Origin: an uncultured Corynebacterium sp.
GTDB lineage: Bacteria > Actinomycetota > Actinomycetes > Mycobacteriales > Mycobacteriaceae
Length of the DNA: 49,752 nt
Reading direction: 5' to 3'
Assembly (NCBI RefSeq): GCF_946998835.1
Contig: NZ_CAMQAZ010000018.1
Span: 1-49,752, forward strand
A model generated the notes under the pieces. The model did no database searches and was not told the DNA's origin. It was given only the letters and a program-made list of their open reading frames with translations. The stretch's first letter is position 1, and each line of letters opens with the position of its first letter. The position numbers and the translations under genes are program-made. Below are positions 41,828 to 49,251 of this stretch, piece after piece.

Positions 41828-41879
41828 CGGGGGTCGTCGTTAGGCATGCCGAACTCCCCTCGCTTGACGACGGCCCCCC
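41828..41879 (-). terminator. Large hairpin downstream of hypB
   Basis: The GGGGGTCGTCGTTAGGC arm (41829-41845) can pair, with G-U wobbles, with the CGCTTGACGACGGCCCCC arm (41861-41878). It starts 8 bp after the hypB stop. No clear T run follows, so it may stabilise the hypB mRNA end or terminate weakly. Confidence 0.45.
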
Positions 41880-41886
41880 AGCGCCC

Positions 41887-42711
41887 TTAACCAACCAGCG
41901 CCGAGTTAACCCAGCGGAGCCATTCGTCAATGCCTTCGCCAGTCTTCGCTGAGACCTCAATCACCTTCACCCCTGGATTGACCTTTTCCAGGTTGGCGCG
42001 GAAGAGCTCCATGTCGAAGTCGAGGTACGGGGCGAGATCCATCTTGTTGATGACCACTACCTGCACGGAGCGGAACATCACCGGATACTTGACCGGCTTA
42101 TCCTCTCCCTCGGTAATGGAGTAGACCATTGCCTTGCGAGTCTCACCGACCTCGAATTCAGCCGGGCAGACGAGATTGCCCACATTTTCAATCATGACCA
42201 GATCGAGCGTGGACAAATCCAGCCCTTCCAGCGCGCGGGAGACCATCGGGGCATCCAGGTGACACTCGCCACCGAAACCGTTGCCGGTATTGAGCAGCGA
42301 AATCTGAGCGCCATAGCCCTCCAGCCGGTCGGCGTCGAGGGCAGTCTCGATGTCGCCCTCAATGATGCCGACGCGTAGCTTGCCCTGCGCGGCCGCCAAC
42401 GTCTTTTCCAGCAGCGCGGTCTTGCCCGAACCCGGGGAGCTCATCAGATTGATGGCCTCAACGCCATGCTCAGCCAGCAGCTCGCGATTGTGCTCGGCGC
42501 GGTGATCATTTTCGCTGAAGATGTCTTCGAGGATGGTCACGCGCTCCACTCCGGTTTCGTAACCCGAGTGGTCACCGTGGCTGGTGTCATTCGGGTCGGC
42601 GAGGTGAACGTGGTCGTGGTGGTGATCGTGATCATGACCGTGATGGTGGTCATGGTCGTGGTGATGGTGGTGGTGTGCGTCATCGCCGTCGTGCCGGTGG
42701 AAACGTCCCAT
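41887..42711 (-). CDS. hypB: Hydrogenase nickel incorporation GTPase HypB, His-rich
   Basis: HypB supplies nickel by GTP hydrolysis together with HypA. The 274-residue protein begins with a histidine-rich stretch: about 20 His in the first 48 residues, in HHHHHHDHDHHHGHDHDHHH-like runs. This is the nickel-storage extension of some HypB proteins. The GTPase core has the P-loop SSPGSGKT, IEGDIETALD and the NKMDL specificity motif, with the Cys/His metal site in GGECHLD and NLVCPAEF. The hypA copy lies 16 bp upstream on the same strand. Confidence 0.96.
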   Translation of the reverse strand: MGRFHRHDGDDAHHHHHHDHDHHHGHDHDHHHDHVHLADPNDTSHGDHSGYETGVERVTILEDIFSENDHRAEHNRELLAEHGVEAINLMSSPGSGKTALLEKTLAAAQGKLRVGIIEGDIETALDADRLEGYGAQISLLNTGNGFGGECHLDAPMVSRALEGLDLSTLDLVMIENVGNLVCPAEFEVGETRKAMVYSITEGEDKPVKYPVMFRSVQVVVINKMDLAPYLDFDMELFRANLEKVNPGVKVIEVSAKTGEGIDEWLRWVNSALVG

Positions 42712-42727
42712 GATAAAACCGTCTTTC

Positions 42728-43066
42728 CTACTTGTGCGCGTCGACGTCGATGTCGACGATTGTGAACTCTTCCCCAGAGATTACGCGCCCTGGCTTTCCG
42801 CAGGTGGGACATAACAGGCCGTCGAGTGGCCCCACTTGTTCGCGATGCCCCTGCGCGCATTCGACAACGGCGGGGATCCAGTCGATGTCCAACTTCGCGT
42901 CCCCCAAACCGGTGTCACGACTGACAAAATCCCACGCGTATGACAGGGTCTCTGGAACAACCTGTCGAAGGGCGCCTATCCGGAGGTGCACGGTACGTAC
43001 AGTTCGCCCCTCGGCCGCCCTAGTGACAACCTTCGCCAACTGCATGCTCAACGCTACTTCGTGCAC
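42728..43066 (-). CDS. hypA: Nickel chaperone HypA, second copy, with altered zinc site
   Basis: Start GTG 43066 gives MHEVALSMQLAKVV, with the nickel-binding His2; an upstream TTG (43075) would hide it. GGAGG lies very close before the GTG. In the 112-residue protein the zinc site is Cys70 with His74 (CAQGH) and Cys86/Cys89 (CPTC). The first pair is therefore not the usual Cys-x2-Cys, unlike the first hypA copy. It is co-directional with hypB and is the likely partner of it. hypF is divergent. Confidence 0.9.
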   Translation of the reverse strand: MHEVALSMQLAKVVTRAAEGRTVRTVHLRIGALRQVVPETLSYAWDFVSRDTGLGDAKLDIDWIPAVVECAQGHREQVGPLDGLLCPTCGKPGRVISGEEFTIVDIDVDAHK

Positions 43067-43147
43067 ATCCTCCAACGTAGCAGCGCGAACTGGGGCTAGG
43101 GCCGAGGCTGGGGGTTGTGGCTGAGGCGCTTACGTAGAGTTGAACGC

Positions 43148-45538
43148 ATGAGAAAGGAAGACGCGAATGAGATGGGGTTGGATTTGAGCATCCAGCGCAT
43201 TCGCTGGCGTATCGAGGGCATTGTCCAGGGCGTCGGATTCCGACCTTTTGTCGCCACCATCGCCCGGCGCGCGGGGCTCGTCGGTTTCTGCGGCAATGAT
43301 GAGCGGGGCGTATTCATCGAGGTAGAAGGCAGGCCAAACGCTCTCACTGATTTCCACAATCAGCTTTTCACTGAACTGCCCGCACTTGCTCGCATCATCA
43401 CTCACTCCGCCGAACCCATCGCAGTGCGGGGCACTGAGCGCGAGTTCGTCATCGTGCCCTCTCGCCACAACGACACCGGTCGCGCGCTGCTACCTCCCGA
43501 CACCGCACTGTGTCCCGATTGCCGTCGCGAGTTCTTCGATCCTGCCAACCCGCGCTACCTCTACCCCTTCATTTCCTGCACTAACTGCGGACCGCGTCTG
43601 TCCATCATCACCGAGCTGCCCTACGACCGCCCCCGCACCACCATGGCGGAATTCCCCATGTGTACCCCGTGCAAGCGCGAATACACCGACCCCGCCGACC
43701 GCCGCTATCACGCCCAACCCATCAGTTGCTTCGATTGCGGCCCTCGTCTGAGCTGGCACGATGCAGGCGGCACCACCACCGCTGGCACTCGCGAAGAGGT
43801 CTTCGCACTCTTCGGCCGCGCCCACGCACTGCTTGACGACGGCGCCGTGCTCGCCGTCAAAGGTATTGGTGGTTTTCACCTGGTCTGTGATGCCACCAAT
43901 GATGCCGCCTGCGAGAAACTGCGCGCGCGTAAACGCCGGCCCGATAAACCGTTGGCGGTCATGGCCCCGGATGTTGATACCGCTGCCCAACTGGTTGAGT
44001 TAACTGAGCAGAAGAAGCGCTTCCTCGACTCCCCGGAAGCACCAATTGTGATTGCGCCGAAGCAACAAGCGGGGCCCCTGTCCGAGCTCATCGCACCCGG
44101 CCTCGACAGCTTCGGCATCATGGTTCCGTACTCAGGCATTCACTTGCTGCTGTGCGACCGTCCCCTCGTGGTCACCAGCGGCAACCTCAGCGGCGAACCC
44201 GTGTGTACCGACAACGACGACGCGCTGAAGAAGCTCGGTCATATCGCCGATGCTTTCATCCTCCACGACCGCGACATCCATATCCCCGTTGAGGATTCCG
44301 TCTTCATCGGCACCGCCCCATCCCGCAGGTCCCGCGGCTTCGCTCCCATTCCAGTCCCGATCACGTCCCCTGGCCCACACAAAAGTTCCCCCGCCGCAGC
44401 CCACACCGACACTCAAAGCACACCCCAGACCACTGTTTTCGCGACCGGTGGTGAGCTGAAGAATACTTTCGCGCTCACGCACGGTGACCTCGTTCATGTC
44501 TCCACCCACATTGGCGATATGAGTTCGTGGGCTAGCCAAAAGGCCTACCAGAGGGCTGTTGACCAGCTCCTTTCCATGCGCGACGCTATCCCGGAGCTTA
44601 TCGTCTGCGATCTTCACCCGGGCTATGCCACCACCGCCTTCGCCGAGCGCTTTGCCGCCGAGCACGACATCGAGATCCTCGCAGTTCAGCACCACTTCGC
44701 ACACGCGCTCTCCCTGCTTGCCGAACACCGCCTCCTCTCCCCCAATGCGGGTCGTGCAGTTGTCGCCACTCTCGACGGCACCGGCTACGGCACCGACGGC
44801 ACCATCTGGGGCGGCGAGGTCCTCACACTCAGCCGTAGTTCCGCAGACTGGGAACGCTCCTGGCACTGCCCCTCTTTCCCGCTGGTCGGCGGGGACCGTG
44901 CTGTGACTCATCCGTGGCGGCTTGCCCTCGGCCTCACTCACGCGTGGGCGCTTGACGACGGTCGCCTCCTGCGCGATCTCCCCAACGAGCAAGAGGTAGC
45001 CCTAGTGACCAGTCAATTGTCCACGGGAATCGGCACAGTGCCGACTACTTCTCTCGGCCGTATCTTCGATGCCGCTGCAGCTCTGCTGCTTCCTCGTTGG
45101 CGAGGTGGTGCGGCCATTAGCTACGAGGCGCAGGCCGCTATGGAGCTGGAAGCAGCGGCCAACCGCTACGTGAGGTCACATGCGGAAGCTCTCAATGTGC
45201 CGCGATCAGCGGCAACGGCGGACCACCTCCAAGATGTCATCCGAGAAGCGCTTGCATTGCCGGATACCGAGCAGGCCGCTTTCATGTTTCATTGTGGGGT
45301 CGCGGGGGTCGTCGGCAAGCGATTGGTGCAGGCGGCGGAGGAAGCTGGCACTGACATTGTCGGCGTCAGCGGCGGGTGCGCGAATAATGCGCTGTTGATG
45401 GAACTGCTGCGTCGCGAAGTGGCAGCCGCAGGCTTGACGTTGTTGCAGCACCAGGTTGTGCCGCCGGGCGATGGCGGCTTGAGCCTCGGCCAGGCGGTGG
45501 CCGGGCGCCTGTTGGTGGCAGCCGGCAAGAACAGCTAG
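43148..45538 (+). CDS. hypF: Carbamoyltransferase HypF
   Basis: HypF turns carbamoyl phosphate into a carbamoyl adenylate and then into the thiocarbamate on HypE, the source of the cyanide ligands. The roughly 796-residue protein has an acylphosphatase domain (GIVQGVGFRPFV), two zinc-finger pairs (CPDCRREF, CTNCGPR, CTPCKREY, CFDCGPR), a YrdC-like domain (AVKGIGGFHLVCDA) and a Kae1-like C-terminus (VQHHFAHALS, LDGTGYGTDGTIWGGE, SGGCANNALL). Start may be ATG 43148 or 43172; AAGGAAG favours the latter. Its stop overlaps the hypE stop by 4 bp. Confidence 0.95.
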   Translation: MRKEDANEMGLDLSIQRIRWRIEGIVQGVGFRPFVATIARRAGLVGFCGNDERGVFIEVEGRPNALTDFHNQLFTELPALARIITHSAEPIAVRGTEREFVIVPSRHNDTGRALLPPDTALCPDCRREFFDPANPRYLYPFISCTNCGPRLSIITELPYDRPRTTMAEFPMCTPCKREYTDPADRRYHAQPISCFDCGPRLSWHDAGGTTTAGTREEVFALFGRAHALLDDGAVLAVKGIGGFHLVCDATNDAACEKLRARKRRPDKPLAVMAPDVDTAAQLVELTEQKKRFLDSPEAPIVIAPKQQAGPLSELIAPGLDSFGIMVPYSGIHLLLCDRPLVVTSGNLSGEPVCTDNDDALKKLGHIADAFILHDRDIHIPVEDSVFIGTAPSRRSRGFAPIPVPITSPGPHKSSPAAAHTDTQSTPQTTVFATGGELKNTFALTHGDLVHVSTHIGDMSSWASQKAYQRAVDQLLSMRDAIPELIVCDLHPGYATTAFAERFAAEHDIEILAVQHHFAHALSLLAEHRLLSPNAGRAVVATLDGTGYGTDGTIWGGEVLTLSRSSADWERSWHCPSFPLVGGDRAVTHPWRLALGLTHAWALDDGRLLRDLPNEQEVALVTSQLSTGIGTVPTTSLGRIFDAAAALLLPRWRGGAAISYEAQAAMELEAAANRYVRSHAEALNVPRSAATADHLQDVIREALALPDTEQAAFMFHCGVAGVVGKRLVQAAEEAGTDIVGVSGGCANNALLMELLRREVAAAGLTLLQHQVVPPGDGGLSLGQAVAGRLLVAAGKNS

Positions 45539-46677
45539 CAAATGCGCGGCAACGGGTCACCGACCAACATGTCCACCATGCGGGTGCCGCCGAATCCGGT
45601 CACCAGCACCACGGATGCGGCAGGTTCGTCCTCGATGGAACCAATGCCACATGCCTCGGGAGCTCCGGCTGCGTGTAGAGCGGTAAGGGCCGCATCCGCC
45701 TGCTCAGCGGGCACAACTGCGACAAAGGTACCTTCATTGGCGACGTAGAGAGGGTCGATGCCGAGCATGTCACAGGCACCGCGGGTCATGTCGCGGACCG
45801 CAATGGATTCGTCGTCAAGCACGACGCCGAGATTTGTGCCACGAGCGAGCTCGTTGGCGACGGTACCGAGGCCGCCGCGGGTGGCATCGCGCATCCAGCG
45901 GGTGCCGGGCGCAGCTTCCAGCAGAGCTTCGACCAGCCCATTGACGGCGCGGGTATCGGACTCGATAGGTGCCGCCAGAGCCAGGTCGCCACGGGCGAGC
46001 ATAACCGCCATGCCATGATCGGCGATCGGACCGGAGACAAGGATGCGGTCGCCGGACTTGATGTTTGCGTAGACCGAACCTTCCGTGGCGGCCCCAGCGT
46101 AGTCGCCGCGCACCACGCCTACACCGGCCGTGGTGATGTAGACCTGGTCACCGGCGCCCTTCGGCACCACCTTCGTATCCCCGGCGACGATGCTGACCCC
46201 TGCGGCATCAGCTGCGGCACGCATGCTGGCCACGATGCGACGCAGAGTCGCGATTTCCAGCCCCTCTTCCAGAATGAATGATGCGGTCAGCGCCAGCGGC
46301 TTCGCACCTGCTACCGCCAGGTCGTTGACCGTCCCGTTGACGGCCAAATCGCCGATGTTGCCGCCCGGGAACTCAATAGGGTTGACCACATAGGAGTCGG
46401 TGGACATTGCCAGCCGCGCTCCACCATGTGCCGAAGCCGTCGCAGCTTCGACGACGGCATCGGCGCCGAAAAGCCCGGAGTCACCGCCCTGCCCCAGAAT
46501 CTCGTTGCCGTAGGCGTCAAAAAATACCTGCTCGACCAATGCTGCGGAGGCCTTGCCGCCGGAGCCGTGTTGCAGGGTGATGTAATCGTCGAGAAGCCTG
46601 AATGGACGCGCTCGGACACGACCGATATTGGTGTTGACCTTGGCTTCATTGGTGTTCAGACGATTCTTCGGCTGCAT
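45535..46677 (-). CDS. hypE: Hydrogenase maturation protein HypE
   Basis: HypE receives the carbamoyl group on its C-terminal Cys and dehydrates it to thiocyanate. The 380-residue protein has the family opening ITLQHGSGGKAS, the FPGGNIGDLAVNGTVNDLAVAGA segment, the ATRGGLGT motif and the C-terminal PRIC. ATG 46677 has AGGGA eight bases upstream, so I prefer it to 46698. It is on the opposite strand to both hypF and hypCD. It is divergent from hypC with a shared regulatory gap. Confidence 0.96.
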   Translation of the reverse strand: MQPKNRLNTNEAKVNTNIGRVRARPFRLLDDYITLQHGSGGKASAALVEQVFFDAYGNEILGQGGDSGLFGADAVVEAATASAHGGARLAMSTDSYVVNPIEFPGGNIGDLAVNGTVNDLAVAGAKPLALTASFILEEGLEIATLRRIVASMRAAADAAGVSIVAGDTKVVPKGAGDQVYITTAGVGVVRGDYAGAATEGSVYANIKSGDRILVSGPIADHGMAVMLARGDLALAAPIESDTRAVNGLVEALLEAAPGTRWMRDATRGGLGTVANELARGTNLGVVLDDESIAVRDMTRGACDMLGIDPLYVANEGTFVAVVPAEQADAALTALHAAGAPEACGIGSIEDEPAASVVLVTGFGGTRMVDMLVGDPLPRIC

Positions 46678-46729
46678 ACTCACATTCCCTAACTTCACCG
46701 CTGCGAGGCGGGCAAATACTCATCGCGTT

Positions 46730-46750
46730 ACTCGTACTCCGTAAACGAGT
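46730..46750. promoter_or_regulatory. Inverted repeat between hypE and hypC
   Basis: ACTCGT (46730-46735) and ACGAGT (46745-46750) are inverted around 9 bases in the 125-bp divergent gap. The pair could be an operator or promoter-proximal site for hypE and hypCD. Confidence 0.4.
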
Positions 46751-46802
46751 CGCACTTCCCTTGATGGTAGTCTCGAAAAGTATTGCAATCGAGGAGAAGC
46801 GT

Positions 46803-47072
46803 ATGTGTCTTGGTGTCCCTGCAGTCATCACAGAAGTCCACGATGCTGCCCGCGCAACCGTCGAAATCGGTGGCGTCGCACGCATGATTTCCACCGATCT
46901 GCTCGTTGATGAAAACCTCACTCAAGGCGATTGGGTCCTCGTCCATGTTGGCTTCGCCATGAGCAAAATCGACGAGGAAGAGGCCAAACTCTCGCTCCAG
47001 CAGATCAAACAACTGGGCGGCGATACTTACGAAGACGAGCTGGAGTCCTTCTCATCGTCACAAATCAACTGA
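46803..47072 (+). CDS. hypC: Hydrogenase maturation chaperone HypC, second copy
   Basis: An 89-residue HypC that starts MCLGVPAVITEV at ATG 46803, with GAGGAGAAG upstream; the longer frame from 46761 would hide Cys2. HypC and HypD together hold the iron atom while cyanide and CO are added. hypD follows after 15 bp on the same strand, so this is the general copy. Confidence 0.95.
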   Translation: MCLGVPAVITEVHDAARATVEIGGVARMISTDLLVDENLTQGDWVLVHVGFAMSKIDEEEAKLSLQQIKQLGGDTYEDELESFSSSQIN

Positions 47073-47087
47073 GGGCTTTGAAGCACT

Positions 47088-48239
47088 ATGAAATACGTTG
47101 ACGAATTCCGCGATCCCGCCGCTGCGAAGAAACTGCTTGCACGCATTGAGCACGAGGCCACCAAGTTGGATAAGCCCATCGCACTGATGGAGGTCTGCGG
47201 CGGGCACACCCACACCATTTACCGCTACGGGCTGGAGAATCTCCTGCCGGAGAACATCGAGCTCATTCACGGCCCCGGCTGCCCCGTCTGTGTCATCCCC
47301 ATGGGCCGCGTAGACGACGCCATTTGGCTGGCCCAGCAGGACGATGTCATTTTCACCACCTTTGGCGACATGATGCGTGTGCCGGGTTCCGAGACCTCGC
47401 TGATGCAGGCGCGTGCGCGCGGCGCCGATGTACGCTTTGTCTACTCGCCTCTCGACGCCCTGAAGATTGCCACCGACAACCCCGATAAGCAGGTTGTTTT
47501 CTTCGCCGTCGGGTTCGAGACAACCGCCCCGTCGACTGCCGTGACCATTGAGGCTGCGCGCCGGCAGAGAGTGGAAAACTTCTCCGTCTTCTCCAACCAC
47601 GTGCTCATTGAGCCACCGCTGCGCGCCATTGTCAACGGCGGCGAAACCAAGGTCGATGGGTTTATCGGCCCCGGTCACGTGGCCACCACCACCGGCACGG
47701 ACGCCTTCGAGTTCCTGCCGCGCGAGTTCAATCTGCCCGTGGCGGTCACCGGTTTTGAACCATTGGATGTGCTCCAGGCCGTCGTCATGCTGCTGGATCA
47801 ATTCGTCAGCGGCGACGTTGCCGCCGGCAAGTCGCGCGTGGACAACCAGTACGCGCGCGTTGTGCGATCCTCCGGCAACACCACCGCGCAGAAACTTATG
47901 GACCGCGTCTTTTCCCTCCGCGACACATTCGAGTGGCGCGGTCTCGGCTGGATTGAAAACTCCGGCCTCGGCATCTCTGAGGAATACGCAGCATTCGACG
48001 CCGAGCGCCGTTTCCAGGTGCCGGGGCGCCGTATCCCAGACCCCGTGACCTGCGAATGCGGATCTGTGCTCACCGGCCACATCAAGCCGTGGCAATGCGC
48101 GGTCTTCGGCACCGCCTGCACCCCGGCGACTCCTATCGGCACCTGCATGGTCTCCCCCGAGGGCGCCTGCGCGGCGTACTACAACTTCGGCCGCATCGAC
48201 CGGAAAGTCACCGAGAACCTGGCGAAATCCCGCCGGTAA
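47088..48239 (+). CDS. hypD: Hydrogenase maturation iron-sulfur protein HypD
   Basis: A 383-residue [4Fe-4S] scaffold protein. The conserved motifs are MEVCGGHTHTIYRYG, IHGPGCPVCVIPMG, FTTFGDMMRVPG, VGFETTAPSTA and the C-terminal Cys region (CECGSVLTGHIKPWQC, CTPATPIGTCMVSPEGACAAYY). It joins HypC in building the Fe(CN)2CO group. The stop directly abuts the stop of the convergent citE gene. Confidence 0.97.
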   Translation: MKYVDEFRDPAAAKKLLARIEHEATKLDKPIALMEVCGGHTHTIYRYGLENLLPENIELIHGPGCPVCVIPMGRVDDAIWLAQQDDVIFTTFGDMMRVPGSETSLMQARARGADVRFVYSPLDALKIATDNPDKQVVFFAVGFETTAPSTAVTIEAARRQRVENFSVFSNHVLIEPPLRAIVNGGETKVDGFIGPGHVATTTGTDAFEFLPREFNLPVAVTGFEPLDVLQAVVMLLDQFVSGDVAAGKSRVDNQYARVVRSSGNTTAQKLMDRVFSLRDTFEWRGLGWIENSGLGISEEYAAFDAERRFQVPGRRIPDPVTCECGSVLTGHIKPWQCAVFGTACTPATPIGTCMVSPEGACAAYYNFGRIDRKVTENLAKSRR

Positions 48240-49103
48240 TTACTCCGTAATTCCCGCACGCGCGAGCGATGCCACCGCCTGCTTGACGACGGGCGCGTCA
48301 ATCATCTCGCCATCGAGCTGAAAGGCGCCAGTGTGCGTGCCTGCGAGATCAACGATTTTCCGGGCACGCGCGAGCGTTGCTTCCGACGGCTTGTATGCCT
48401 TGCGCACCGGCGGCACCATCGCCGGGTGAATGCAGGCGGTAGCTAGGAAACCACAGCCCACCGCATCGAGGGCCTCAAGGTACTGGCCACGCTCATCGCG
48501 GAAGTCGGTATGAACGGCATCGATGGCGGCAATACCCGCCGCAGCCGCATGTACCTGAACGAGCGCGCGGGCCAGGCGCTGCGGATCGCGGTAGTGGCGA
48601 CGCGGATTTTCATCCACGCTCTGGCGAGACGACACGCCACCCAATTCGGCGGTGAGGTCTTCGGCACCCCAGAACAGACCCACAACGTCTGGGTGCGTGG
48701 CAATCTGCTGGATATTAATCAGGGCCTGTGGGGTTTCAATCATCGCGATAATCTTCAGCCCTTCGAGCTCTGCAGGAATCGAGTCTCGAATTTTGGGCAC
48801 CATGACGAGGTCATAGTCACATGCGCGGGCAAAGGCGACATCTTCTGCGAAAGTCGGAGTTCCCGGCCCGGTGATGCGAAGGATAGTCGTCGCCGGGTCA
48901 AGCGGATTGTTGATGATGTTTTCACGTGCCTGCTCGTGATTATCAACAGCTGCACCGTCCTCCAAGTCAATGATGACCATGTCGGATCGTTCGGCGGCTT
49001 TCTGGAAGCGTTCGGGGCGGTCAGCCGGGGCAAAGAGTAGCGCCGGGCCAGCGGGAAGCCAAGGGAAGGTCTGTTCACCATCGAGGGAGCTAAAGCCTGT
49101 CAT
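48240..49103 (-). CDS. citE: CitE-like CoA ester lyase (HpcH/HpaI family)
   Basis: A 287-residue TIM-barrel lyase. The N-terminal strand is LLFAPADRPERFQKA, and the metal/CoA-site motifs are VIIDLEDGAAVDN, VPKI and AMIETPQAL, then GAEDLTAELGG. Stand-alone CitE proteins in actinobacteria act on malyl-CoA or citramalyl-CoA-like substrates and are not part of citrate lyase; no citD or citF is nearby. ATG 49103 is chosen (MTGFSSLDGEQ) with TAGGAAC upstream. The neighbouring thiolase fits fatty-acid or CoA-ester metabolism. The exact substrate is unknown. Confidence 0.88.
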   Translation of the reverse strand: MTGFSSLDGEQTFPWLPAGPALLFAPADRPERFQKAAERSDMVIIDLEDGAAVDNHEQARENIINNPLDPATTILRITGPGTPTFAEDVAFARACDYDLVMVPKIRDSIPAELEGLKIIAMIETPQALINIQQIATHPDVVGLFWGAEDLTAELGGVSSRQSVDENPRRHYRDPQRLARALVQVHAAAAGIAAIDAVHTDFRDERGQYLEALDAVGCGFLATACIHPAMVPPVRKAYKPSEATLARARKIVDLAGTHTGAFQLDGEMIDAPVVKQAVASLARAGITE

Positions 49104-49178
49104 AGTTCCTAACCTAATTGAAAACCCCGAAGAACCTTGATGCAGGGGCTCCCCGGGAGACAACACGGGGGAGACAAC

Positions 49179-49230
49179 AAACCCGCGCTGTGGGCTTAAA
49201 CCAGATGGGAAAGCCCTACAGCGCGGGTTT
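49179..49230 (-). terminator. Strong terminator hairpin of the thiolase gene
   Basis: A 13-bp perfect stem (49179-49191 with 49218-49230) extends inward by 6 more pairs (GGGCTT/AAGCCC) with one bulged T. The minus strand continues TGTTGTCTC. It lies 21 bp after the thiolase stop. An 11-bp direct repeat GGGAGACAACA (49155-49165, 49169-49179) stands next to it. Confidence 0.8.
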
Positions 49231-49251
49231 GCTGAGTTTTAACTTATGCGA

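Noticed and set aside
47058..48095. 345-codon open frame antisense to hypD
   Set aside because: HypD has all family motifs; the antisense protein does not resemble any family.
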